Positions 24,711 through 32,814 of a stretch of 64,000 nucleotides of DNA are shown one piece after another; within the stretch, counting starts at the first letter, position 1, and the number at the start of each line of letters is the position of its first letter. The notes under the pieces are model-generated. The model was not told the DNA's origin. It saw only the letters and a list, made by a program, of their open reading frames with translations, and made no database searches. The position numbers and the translations under genes were made by a program. This DNA comes from Pseudomonadota bacterium (GTDB lineage: Bacteria > Myxococcota_A > UBA796 > CAJQPC01): contig JAAESX010000290.1 in NCBI GenBank assembly GCA_024228935.1, forward strand, positions 1-64,000, written 5' to 3'.

Positions 24711-25328
24711 ATGATCCGCTCGTTCCTGAAGAAGGGCCTCGGCAAGATCCTTGGTGGAGGCAGCACCTCGACCTCGTCGGAGCCGAAGGCGTACCCGTTC
24801 AAGTACGACAAGGCCGCCGCGCCGCCCGAGCCCGTTGCGGCTGCGCCGGAGCCTGTCGTTGCTGCGCCCGAGCCCGAGCCTGAGCCCGAGCCCGTCGTCG
24901 AGGCGATCGCACCCGCCGCCATGCCGTCCGAGGACGAGCTGGCCTTCACCTCGGTCCCCGAGCTGAAGAAGATGCTCGGCGCCTTTGGCATCAAGCCCCG
25001 CAGCAAGGCCAACAAGGCCGAGCTCATCGGGCTGCTGCGCGAGGCCCACGCGGGCGGTGGCTCGGCCAGTGTCGAAGAGGACGCGCCCTCGGCGGGCGGA
25101 ATCAGCGCCGTCGAGGTGCAGGACCTCCTCGACGACATGGTCCGCCCGGCGCTCCAGGCCGACGGCGGGGACATCAACCTGGTCCGCGTCGATGGCATGG
25201 ACGTGTACGTGAAGCTCGTCGGCGCCTGCACGACCTGCCCCTCGTCGGTGATGACGATGAAGATGGGCGTCGAGGCGCTCTTCAAGGAAGAGTTCCCCGG
25301 GTTCGGCGAGCTGATCCAGGTCGACTAG
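24711..25328 (+). CDS. NFU-type iron-sulfur scaffold with extra N-terminal domains
   Basis: The 205-residue protein starts at ATG 24711 after GGAG. Residues 1-14 (MIRSFLKKGLGKIL) look like an amphipathic helix. Residues about 37-63 are an Ala/Pro/Glu-rich linker. Residues 80-112 (SVPELKKMLGAFGIKPRSKANKAELIGLL) resemble a SAP-like helical motif. Residues 131-205 are the NFU domain: LDDMVRPALQADGGDINLVRVDG, then GACTTCPSSVMTMKMG with the cluster-binding CxxC at 173-176. NFU domains hold and transfer [4Fe-4S] clusters to target enzymes, so a supply role for the radical SAM enzymes or ferredoxin of this region is plausible but unproven. Confidence 0.85.
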   Translation: MIRSFLKKGLGKILGGGSTSTSSEPKAYPFKYDKAAAPPEPVAAAPEPVVAAPEPEPEPEPVVEAIAPAAMPSEDELAFTSVPELKKMLGAFGIKPRSKANKAELIGLLREAHAGGGSASVEEDAPSAGGISAVEVQDLLDDMVRPALQADGGDINLVRVDGMDVYVKLVGACTTCPSSVMTMKMGVEALFKEEFPGFGELIQVD

Positions 25329-25382
25329 AACGTTCGCTGGACCGTTCGATAGACCCGGCGTTCGGCGTCTACCCTGGATGGG

Positions 25383-27494
25383 GTGGACAGCCTCGCCGAC
25401 ACCGCGGACACCGCTGGCGACTGCGATGCGGTCGTGGGTTCGGGCTGCGCCGCGCTGCGTGAGCCGGTCACCGACGCGGACTGCAGCAGCTCGAGCGGCG
25501 TGAGCGCCGACACCAGAGAGTCGCTGGTCGTCGAGGGTGGCGGCTGCCGCTGTGACACCGCGCACGCTCCCTCGATGCTGGCGCTCCTGTTCGCCGCGTT
25601 CGTGTTCCTGCGCCGACGCGCTCCGCTGTTCGCGCTGCTGCTGCTCTGTGACCCGGCGTGGGCCGGCGTGAACGCCCAGACGCTGAAGACCCGCGACGGG
25701 GGCGAGTGGCCTGCGCTTCACGAGGCCGTGGGGGCACCGCCCTGGTCGGCGAGCGCGGCTCTCGCCACCCACTACAGCCGGGGCCTGGTGGTCCTGGTCG
25801 ACGGCGAGCGGGAGCGGGTCCTGCTCGAGCAGGTGCTCACGACCGAGCTCTCGGGCTCGGTGCAGCTGGGCCGCTACCTGAAGCTCGGGCTCGCCATCCC
25901 GCGGCACAACTGGGTGGTCTTCGACGGCGAGCTCACCGACGAGCCCCGTCGAGGCGACATCGCGCTGTGGACCACCATCCACATCATGGAGCCACAGACC
26001 CAGGGTCCCGCGCTGTCCTGGTCGGTCGTCACCGAGTTCAGCACGGGCGATCCGGACGTCTACCTGGGTGACCCCGGGGGCTCGGTCATGGGGCTGCTGG
26101 CCGGCGAGGCGCCCATCATCGGCCCCCTGCGCGGCGCCGCGAACCTGGGGCTGAAGCTGCGCTCGAACACACCCATCCCCGGCACGGTCTGGGGCAACCG
26201 GCTCGAGTACGGCGTCGGCCTGTCGAGTCGGGTCGCCGGCCCCGTGCACGCGACGGGAGAGATCTTCGGGTCCACCCCCATCCGCGGCACGTCGACGCCG
26301 GCGGCCTACCCGGTCGAGGCGCTCGGCTCGATGCGTGTCGAGCTGCCCCGCCAGATCTCGCTGGCGGCTGGCGGAGGGACCGGACTCACCCGCGGAGTGG
26401 GCTCGCCGAGCATGCGGTTCTTCGTGATGGTCGACCGCCGCCCCCGACCGAACAACGACCGGGACGGCGACGGCATCGACGATGGGCGCGACAGCTGCCC
26501 GGACGACCCCGAGGACCGGGACGGCTTCGAGGACCGCGATGGCTGTCCGGACGACGACAACGACGCCGACGGGTTCGTGGACCGGGAGGACACCTGTCCG
26601 AACGAGCCCGAGGTGTTCAACGACTACCGCGACATCGATGGCTGTCCCGACCGTCTGACCACGGTGAACCTAACGGTCGTCAGCAGCGATCCCGAGCTCG
26701 AGCAGGTCCGATTGCAGCTCGGCGAGTTCCCCGAGACCGGCCTCATCCCGAGCGAGACCGCGTCGTTCGAGTTGCCCCCCGCCGAGTACTCGATCCGGGT
26801 CACGGGCGACGGCCACCACGACCACGTCGGCATCCTCGAGGTGCCGCACGAGGAGTGGACCGACGTCGAGGTGGTCCTCTCCCCGATCCTCTTCGGCCAG
26901 CTGTCCGTTCGGCTCGAGAGTGGCGAGGGCGAGCCGCTCGCCGGCTTCGTGCGCTCGGTGGAGCACGGGCTGATCGACGTCGCCGCGACCGGCGTCACGC
27001 TCGAACTGGTCAACGGCGAGCACGAGCTCCTGGCGGTCAGCAACGGCTACACGCCCCAGCGCTTCACGGTGGTCATCGCCGACGACGTCGATCGGGTCGT
27101 CGTGCTCGAGCCCAGCGGGCTACTGCTCGAGGACAACCAGATCCTGCTCGAGGACACCATCGAGTTCGAGCTGGACCAGTCCGTGCTCCTGCCCGAGAGC
27201 CATGCGCTGCTCGACGAGGTCGCCGCGCTCCTGTTGGCGACGACGTCGATCGAGCTCCTGCGCGTCGAGGGTCACGCCGACGAGATGGGCAGCTCCCGCT
27301 ACAACCACGAGCTGTCCAGCGCGCGCGCCGGGGCCGTCGTGGCCTACCTGGTCGACGCGGGCGTGGAGCGGGACCGGCTCGAGCCGCTGGGGACCGGCGA
27401 GGCCGAGCCGCTGGACGACGGTGCGAGGTCCCGCCGGGTCAGCTTCACGGTCATCGTCTGGGACGACCGCGAGCCGCCGCCCGAGATGCCCTGA
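25383..27494 (+). CDS. OmpA-family protein with TSP3 repeats and an unusual N-terminus
   Basis: GTG 25383 opens a 703-residue frame. Residues 1-60 are Asp/Ser/Cys-rich and end GGGCRC; together with the hydrophobic stretch 64-75 and RRR this looks like a MYXO-CTERM sorting tail. The same RRR then serves as the n-region of a normal signal peptide (APLFALLLLCDPAWA), so a GTG at 25602 may be the real start of the outer-membrane protein. Residues about 360-420 are thrombospondin-type-3 calcium repeats (DRDGDGIDDGRDSCPDDPEDRDG). The C-terminal 110 residues are an OmpA peptidoglycan-binding domain (VEGHADEMGSSRYNHELSSARAGAVVAYL, GTGEAEP). The role is anchoring the outer membrane to the wall. Confidence 0.82.
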   Translation: MDSLADTADTAGDCDAVVGSGCAALREPVTDADCSSSSGVSADTRESLVVEGGGCRCDTAHAPSMLALLFAAFVFLRRRAPLFALLLLCDPAWAGVNAQTLKTRDGGEWPALHEAVGAPPWSASAALATHYSRGLVVLVDGERERVLLEQVLTTELSGSVQLGRYLKLGLAIPRHNWVVFDGELTDEPRRGDIALWTTIHIMEPQTQGPALSWSVVTEFSTGDPDVYLGDPGGSVMGLLAGEAPIIGPLRGAANLGLKLRSNTPIPGTVWGNRLEYGVGLSSRVAGPVHATGEIFGSTPIRGTSTPAAYPVEALGSMRVELPRQISLAAGGGTGLTRGVGSPSMRFFVMVDRRPRPNNDRDGDGIDDGRDSCPDDPEDRDGFEDRDGCPDDDNDADGFVDREDTCPNEPEVFNDYRDIDGCPDRLTTVNLTVVSSDPELEQVRLQLGEFPETGLIPSETASFELPPAEYSIRVTGDGHHDHVGILEVPHEEWTDVEVVLSPILFGQLSVRLESGEGEPLAGFVRSVEHGLIDVAATGVTLELVNGEHELLAVSNGYTPQRFTVVIADDVDRVVVLEPSGLLLEDNQILLEDTIEFELDQSVLLPESHALLDEVAALLLATTSIELLRVEGHADEMGSSRYNHELSSARAGAVVAYLVDAGVERDRLEPLGTGEAEPLDDGARSRRVSFTVIVWDDREPPPEMP

Positions 27495-27510
27495 GCGGTA
27501 GCCTTCGACC

Positions 27511-29289
27511 GTGACGCCCGCCCGCCACGGACTGCTCGCCGCCCTTGCGGTCGCCGCTGTGCTCCCCGCGTTGCTGCCGGACACCGCGCTGTACGTGGAC
27601 AACGCGCCCCACCTCGCCGAGCTCGTGGTGCTGGCCGAGGCGTGGCCGCTTCCGGTCGCCTGGGCCGACCATCAGGCCGGGATGGCCATCGGGCAGCTCA
27701 GCGCCCAGGCGGCGTGGTGGCCGCTGGCTGGACTCGTGCGGCTCGGGCTCCCCGCCCTGCCGCTCTACCTGCTGGCCATCGTCCTCAGCAACATCGTCTT
27801 CGCGCTCGGCGTCGAGCGCCTGGGGCGGCGGCTCGTGAGCCCCGAGGCCGGCCTGTTCGCGGCGGTGCTGGCGGCCGCCAGTGCGTTCGATCTCTACGGC
27901 ATCGCCGGGGCCGCAGGCGGGATGTGGCCGTTCCGTCTGGCCTGTGGCGTGCTGGCGTTCGGTATCGGCGCCCGGTGGCGGTCGGGGCTCTGGATCGCCG
28001 CGGTGTGTCTCCTGCACACCTTCGCCGCGGTCATCGTGGTGCTCGTGACGCTCGTCGAGGCGGTCAAGGACCGGCGGCGCCTCATCGACCTGGCGGTCGG
28101 GCTCGCGCTGTGCGCCGGCTGGTGGATCCCGCTCCTGGCCCCCGAGCTGCGGTCGTTCCCGGCGTTCTGGGACATGGGGCTCGCCGACGTCGGGCTCCTG
28201 TTGTTCTTCCCGGTGGACGTCATGTCGTGGCGTCTCGGGGGTGAGGTCGTCGCGGTCGGCGGTCCGGCCGGGCTCGCGTTCCACGTGTTGGCCATCCCGC
28301 TCGCGCTCCTGGGGCTCCGCTCGAAGCTCGCCGACCGGCGGCTCGGGCTCGAGCTCAGCGTGGTCCTGGCCCTCGTGCTGGTCGGGGTGGTGGTCGTCTA
28401 CCCGCTGACCGGGTTCTCGCTCCTGGGGCCGAACCCATGGCGGCACCTGCTGTGGTGGCGCGTCGCGCTCGCCCTGTCGGCGGGGGCCGGGCTGGCGACG
28501 CTGCCTCGCGCGGCGTCGATGGCGGTCGGGGGCGCGGCCGTCCTCGCGGCGACGCTGGCCGGATTCCACGAGATCCCGGTCCCCAGCGACCTGCGCGAGG
28601 ACCTCGAGGCCACGCACGCGCTGGTCGAGGGCCCTGGCCGTGTCTTCCACGAGGACACCTTCTTCCGACCCGGCGTCGAACGGCATCTCGCCCGAGGTCA
28701 CGCCGGCGCGCTGCTCGGCCTGCGCGACACGACGGTCGTCAGCTCCTGGTACTCGGTGGCGTCGATCCCGACCCTGCGGCAGACCGCGTCCGAAGCGGGC
28801 GCGACGATGGGCACCCGCACCTCGGACCTCACCGCCGCCCAGCTTCGATCTCGGCTCAAGCTGTACTCGGTGGACCGAGCGGTCTCGACGACGCCCGAGG
28901 TCGCCGCGTTGCTGGCCGAGCTCGGCGCCGTCGAGCTGGGTCGCCACGGACCGTTCGTCGCCTGGCAGCTGAAGGCGCCGATGCTGTTCGGGGCACGCGG
29001 GGCCGGCGCGGTCATCTCGGTCGACGAGCCCCAGCGTGTGGTCGCGGAGCTCGATGGTCCCGCCGACTTCCTGTACCGGCGCAGCTGGCATGCGTGGTGG
29101 TCGGCGTCGCTGGACGGGGCGCCGCTCCTGGCCGACCACTCGGCGGAGACGGGCCTGATCGTGGGGTCGACCGAGAGCGCCGGAAGGCTCGAGGTGAGCT
29201 GGGCCCCGCGCGGCCTGGCGTGGTGGCTGCTGGCGCTTCCGGCCCTGGGTGCGGTCTGGTGGAGGCGGCGCGTAGACTCTCCGGAGTGA
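27511..29289 (+). CDS. Polytopic membrane protein, GT-C/PTPS-related-like
   Basis: The 592-residue product starts with GTG 27511. The first about 360 residues alternate hydrophobic helices and short loops, roughly ten membrane spans. An early acidic loop YVDNAPHLAELVV is of the kind carrying a catalytic Asp in GT-C glycosyltransferases. The C-terminal about 220 residues are soluble, with FHEDTFFRPGVERHLARGH and YRRSWHAWWSASLDGAPLL, and a final hydrophobic span before WWRRRVDSPE. This layout recalls the 6-pyruvoyl-tetrahydropterin-synthase-related and YfhO-type families of integral membrane proteins, suggesting lipid-linked sugar transfer, but there is no decisive motif. It is coupled to the next gene by GTGA. 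Confidence 0.7.
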   Translation: MTPARHGLLAALAVAAVLPALLPDTALYVDNAPHLAELVVLAEAWPLPVAWADHQAGMAIGQLSAQAAWWPLAGLVRLGLPALPLYLLAIVLSNIVFALGVERLGRRLVSPEAGLFAAVLAAASAFDLYGIAGAAGGMWPFRLACGVLAFGIGARWRSGLWIAAVCLLHTFAAVIVVLVTLVEAVKDRRRLIDLAVGLALCAGWWIPLLAPELRSFPAFWDMGLADVGLLLFFPVDVMSWRLGGEVVAVGGPAGLAFHVLAIPLALLGLRSKLADRRLGLELSVVLALVLVGVVVVYPLTGFSLLGPNPWRHLLWWRVALALSAGAGLATLPRAASMAVGGAAVLAATLAGFHEIPVPSDLREDLEATHALVEGPGRVFHEDTFFRPGVERHLARGHAGALLGLRDTTVVSSWYSVASIPTLRQTASEAGATMGTRTSDLTAAQLRSRLKLYSVDRAVSTTPEVAALLAELGAVELGRHGPFVAWQLKAPMLFGARGAGAVISVDEPQRVVAELDGPADFLYRRSWHAWWSASLDGAPLLADHSAETGLIVGSTESAGRLEVSWAPRGLAWWLLALPALGAVWWRRRVDSPE

Positions 29290-30911
29290 TCCTCCTCGTC
29301 TCCGCCGTCTGGGCCAGCACCGCCACCGTCCCTGGCACGCACGCCAACGTCACTGCGGCCTGCCAGGACTCGAGCGTCGACGTCATCGAGGTCTCTACCG
29401 GAGCGACGCTCGGGAGCGGGCTCTGCTCGGTGACCCGGGACCTCGTCGTCACCTCGACCAGCGGCGCTCGCGTCCCGTCGATGTCGGTGTCGAGCGGAGC
29501 CAAGCTCGTGCTCGAGGGGGTCGAGATCCAGGTCTCGGGAACGGACCCGGGGGTCCAGGTCTCCGAGGCCTCGGTCACGCTGGACGACGTGCACCTGTTC
29601 TTCGCCTCGGGCACGGGCGACGGGATCTACGGCTGGGACGGCACGGTCATCGTGCGGGACTCGCTGCTCGAGGGGTTCTTCCAGTCCACCCCCATCCGCC
29701 TCTTCGCCTTCCAGGCGCCGCTGGCCCTCGAGGTGATCGACAGCGAGCTCAGCAGCAACACGTACAAGGGCGCGTACATCGCCGGGACCTACGACCACGC
29801 CATCACCGTCGACTGGCAGGGGGGCGAGTTCACGAGCAACGCCGCGGACGCCTACGGCCCCATCGAGCTCCAGGGCGACGTCACCATGACCATCGACGGC
29901 ACGCTGTTCGACAACAACGTGGGGCAGACGGGCGGGGTCCTGCATGTCGGCGACGGCGGCTCGCTGAGCGTCCAGGACGCCGTGTTCGTCGGCAACACCG
30001 CTGGCAGTGACGGCGGCGCCATCTACGCGTACGGCTCGCCCGTCTCGGTGTCGGGGACCTGGTTCGAGGGCAACAGCTCCGAGGGGCACGGGGGCGCCAT
30101 CAACGTCGAGTACGGCGCGACGCTGACCTCGTTCGCCTCGGTGTTCATCGCGAATGCGGCCAAGAAGGGTGGCGCGATCAAGTCCGAGGGCGATCTCTCG
30201 CTCGACGACGGCTACTTCTGCCAGAACACGGCGCTGACGGGCGTCGGGGCGGCCGTGTCGATGGAGACGGCCACCGCGGACCTGGGCTACTCGGTGTTCC
30301 AGGACCACGAGGACACGGCGCTCCACGGCTCGAGCATGGAGATCATCGAGGTCGAGCACCTCTCGCTCATCGGCAACGAGACCGGGATCGACCCCGGCAG
30401 CGGCGATCTGGACCTCGCGCACACGCTCTTCTGGGGCAACAACACGCCGCTCGTCAACTCGGCCACGGCCGTCCAGTACGAGACGAACGGCTTCGACACC
30501 CGACCCGACCACGTGCCGAGCAGCCAAGGCGAGTACGGCGACGCCGGGTTCGTCTCGGCGTTCACGATCTCGTGGGCGGCGGGCGAGTGTGGCGAGCTTC
30601 CGTACCTGAGGTCGGACTCGCCCCTGATCGCCCAGGCCTCGGACGGTCTGCAGATCGGCGCGCTCGGACCGGACGAGGGCGGAGGCGACTCGGGGGGGGA
30701 CTCCGGCACGGGGCCGGACAGCAGCGTTCCGACCGACTCCGAGCCCGGTGAGAGCGGGCTCGAAGGGGACAGCGGGTCGATCGACTCGACCCCGCCCGAG
30801 GTGACCACACCGGTCTCGTACCTGAGCGGAGGCTGCCGAGGTCCGGCGAGCGCGTTCCTGCTGGCGGGGCTCCTCTTGGTCGCCCGCACTTTCCGCGAAC
30901 GCGCAGACTAG
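29286..30911 (+). CDS. Right-handed beta-helix surface protein with MYXO-CTERM-like tail
   Basis: The 541-residue product starts with GTG 29286 inside the previous stop. Signal peptide: (M)ILLVSAVWA then STATVPG. Residues about 30-430 show repeated turns with a GGAI/GGVL rhythm (NNVGQTGGVLHVGDGGSLSV, GNTAGSDGGAIYAYGSPVSV, GNSSEGHGGAINVEYG), the polymorphic outer-membrane/pectate-lyase-like beta-helix pattern. An acidic Gly/Ser/Thr tether (about 455-505) follows. The last 28 residues are SGGC-RGPASAFLLAGLLLVA-RTFRERAD: one Cys, a membrane span and a basic end, like a MYXO-CTERM sorting signal but with one Cys instead of the usual CxC. A surface-displayed adhesin or shield is likely. Confidence 0.82.
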   Translation: MILLVSAVWASTATVPGTHANVTAACQDSSVDVIEVSTGATLGSGLCSVTRDLVVTSTSGARVPSMSVSSGAKLVLEGVEIQVSGTDPGVQVSEASVTLDDVHLFFASGTGDGIYGWDGTVIVRDSLLEGFFQSTPIRLFAFQAPLALEVIDSELSSNTYKGAYIAGTYDHAITVDWQGGEFTSNAADAYGPIELQGDVTMTIDGTLFDNNVGQTGGVLHVGDGGSLSVQDAVFVGNTAGSDGGAIYAYGSPVSVSGTWFEGNSSEGHGGAINVEYGATLTSFASVFIANAAKKGGAIKSEGDLSLDDGYFCQNTALTGVGAAVSMETATADLGYSVFQDHEDTALHGSSMEIIEVEHLSLIGNETGIDPGSGDLDLAHTLFWGNNTPLVNSATAVQYETNGFDTRPDHVPSSQGEYGDAGFVSAFTISWAAGECGELPYLRSDSPLIAQASDGLQIGALGPDEGGGDSGGDSGTGPDSSVPTDSEPGESGLEGDSGSIDSTPPEVTTPVSYLSGGCRGPASAFLLAGLLLVARTFRERAD

Positions 30912-30964
30912 CTATGCTCGAACGCCCCGGGCCTCAGGCCTGAACTCTGTCCAGGAGCCCGCTC

Positions 30965-32560
30965 GTGTCCGAATACGAGAACGCCCCGCACCTGACGGCC
31001 GACAATCCGCCCCAGGGCGCGAACGGCCGCTACCACGTCGCGCTGATCACCATCTACAGCGTCGAGAACGCGGGCATCCGCTACATCTCGGCCGCGCTGC
31101 AGCGCATCGGCGTCGAGACGACGATCATCTTCCTGCGGGACTGGGTGAACAACCGCCTGGAGATGCCGAGCGAGAAGGAGTTCGGCATGTGCATGGACAT
31201 CCTTCGCGAGAAGAAGGTGGACATGATCGGCGTGGGCTTCATGAGCTCGCTGTTGCCGATGGCCAAGGAGCTGACGCGTCGGCTCAAGCGCAGCTTCCCG
31301 AACAAGCCGCTGATCTGGGGTGGCATCCACCCGACCTCGGTCCCCGAGGACTGCATCGAGTTCGTCGACTACCTGTGCGTCGGCGAGGGCGAGGTCGCGA
31401 CGTGTGACCTGGTCCGCGCGCTGAGCGACGGCGAGCCGACCGACGCCATCCCGAACATCTGGAAGAACGACGACGGCACGATCCACCAGAACAAGCCGCG
31501 CCCGCTCATCCAGGACCTCGACTGGCTTCCGTACCCGGACACGGCCGACGAGAACAAGCACTACATCGAGAAGGGCAAGGTCTCGATCGAGGAGCCGTGG
31601 AAGCGGGGCGCCGAGTACCGCATCTACTTCAGCCGCGGCTGCCCCTACAACTGCAGCTACTGCTACGTCTCCATCCTGCGTGACGTGTACGACGAGAAGG
31701 GCCGGAAGTTCTACCGGGCGCGCTCGGTCGAGCACATCCTGGGTGAGCTCGAGCACATGCAGAAGACCTTCCCGAAGATCGCTCGGATCAAGGTCGACGA
31801 CGACACCAGCTTCGCCTTCGGGCAGGAGTGGATGGACGAGTTCCTGGAGAAGTACCCCAGCCGCATCGGGACGCCGTTCGAGTGTCTGCTCATCCCGCCG
31901 ATGCTGCGCCAGGACATGCTCACGAAGCTGAAGGACGCCGGCCTGATCCGCGTCCAGACGGGCATCGAGTCCGGCTCGAGCAAGGAGTCGAAGGAGCTGC
32001 ACAACCGCAGCCCGGGCAACAACGCCATCATGAAGTTCGCGGAGTTCAACAAGGAACTCAAGATGGACATCGTCTACGACGTGATCATCGACAACCCGCA
32101 CGCGACCGAGGAGATGAAGCTCGAGACCGCCGAGTTCCTGCTGGAGCTGCCGCTGCCTTACTCGATCTTCTTCTACAGCCTGAACTACTTCCCCGGCACC
32201 GCGCTCACCAAGCAGGGTCTGGCGGACGGGTCGCTCAGCCCCGACCTGATCGAGGGCGCCAACAACAAGGCCTGGTACCAGTTCCGGGTCTCGATGGACT
32301 GGCCTCGGAGCGACGAGGACCGGTTCTACCTGGCGCTGTTCTGCCTGGCGTCCAAGTCGTTCGTGCCGCGCAGCTTCATCCGCAAGCTGATCGACAACCG
32401 CGAGTACTGGAAGCAGAACGTCGACCCGATCTTCTACCTGGCGTGGGCTGCGAACTACGTCCGGATGTTCAAGGTCGCCTGGGACTACTTCAAGCGCGGC
32501 GAGCTGACCTGGTTCAAGATCCGGCAGTACGGCGACATCCGCAAGCTGATCAGCCAGTAG
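30965..32560 (+). CDS. B12-binding-domain radical SAM protein (second)
   Basis: The 531-residue protein starts with GTG 30965, preceded by AGGAG. Residues about 24-175 form the cobalamin-binding-type domain (ALITIYSVENAGIRYISAALQ, DMIGVGFMSSLLPMAKEL, LIWGGIHPTSVPEDCIEF, VGEGE). The radical SAM motif is RGCPYNCSYCYV with cysteines at 226, 230 and 233. VDDDTSFAFGQEWMDEF and VQTGIESGSSKESKELHNR complete the barrel. The C-terminal about 100 residues are Trp/Tyr/Phe-rich and helical. It shares order and length with the enzyme at 12100 but is clearly a different subfamily. A 79-residue protein follows 11 bp later, which is the best clue to its function. Confidence 0.88.
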   Translation: MSEYENAPHLTADNPPQGANGRYHVALITIYSVENAGIRYISAALQRIGVETTIIFLRDWVNNRLEMPSEKEFGMCMDILREKKVDMIGVGFMSSLLPMAKELTRRLKRSFPNKPLIWGGIHPTSVPEDCIEFVDYLCVGEGEVATCDLVRALSDGEPTDAIPNIWKNDDGTIHQNKPRPLIQDLDWLPYPDTADENKHYIEKGKVSIEEPWKRGAEYRIYFSRGCPYNCSYCYVSILRDVYDEKGRKFYRARSVEHILGELEHMQKTFPKIARIKVDDDTSFAFGQEWMDEFLEKYPSRIGTPFECLLIPPMLRQDMLTKLKDAGLIRVQTGIESGSSKESKELHNRSPGNNAIMKFAEFNKELKMDIVYDVIIDNPHATEEMKLETAEFLLELPLPYSIFFYSLNYFPGTALTKQGLADGSLSPDLIEGANNKAWYQFRVSMDWPRSDEDRFYLALFCLASKSFVPRSFIRKLIDNREYWKQNVDPIFYLAWAANYVRMFKVAWDYFKRGELTWFKIRQYGDIRKLISQ

Positions 32561-32571
32561 GACAGGTACCG

Positions 32572-32811
32572 ATGGGTCTTCGAGACATCGCCAGAAGGGT
32601 CAAGAACGCTGTGAAGGACCGGGTGCGCGACACGGGCATGCCCAGCTCGCCGCCGGACCCGCGCACGCTGCCCCCCGTGAAGCCCGCCGTCAGCTCGGCG
32701 CCGCGGACCGAGCCCAAATCGACGGACGAGGGCGGGGACGACGACACGCCCTGGTACCTGCAGGGCGACGAGGACATGGAAGGCTGGGAGAACACGGACG
32801 CGACGGACTGA
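32572..32811 (+). CDS. Small two-part protein downstream of the radical SAM gene
   Basis: The 79-residue protein (ATG 32572, AGGA upstream) has a basic amphipathic N-terminus (MGLRDIARRVKNAVKDRVRD), a Pro/Ser/Lys middle and a very acidic aromatic C-terminus (DDDTPWYLQGDEDMEGWENT). There is no Cys. It starts 11 bp after the radical SAM stop, so the two are surely co-transcribed. Such a small neighbour of a radical SAM enzyme may be its substrate peptide, an adaptor, or unrelated. The Trp-Tyr-Leu and Gly-Trp pair in the tail would be natural modification targets. I do not know the family. Confidence 0.65.
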   Translation: MGLRDIARRVKNAVKDRVRDTGMPSSPPDPRTLPPVKPAVSSAPRTEPKSTDEGGDDDTPWYLQGDEDMEGWENTDATD

Positions 32812-32814
32812 TCC

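Noticed and set aside
22740..24720. Toxin-antitoxin or mobile element around the small genes near 22-24 kb
   Set aside because: The small gene at 22166 has no partner of suitable size, and no terminal repeats, integrase or transposase are visible.
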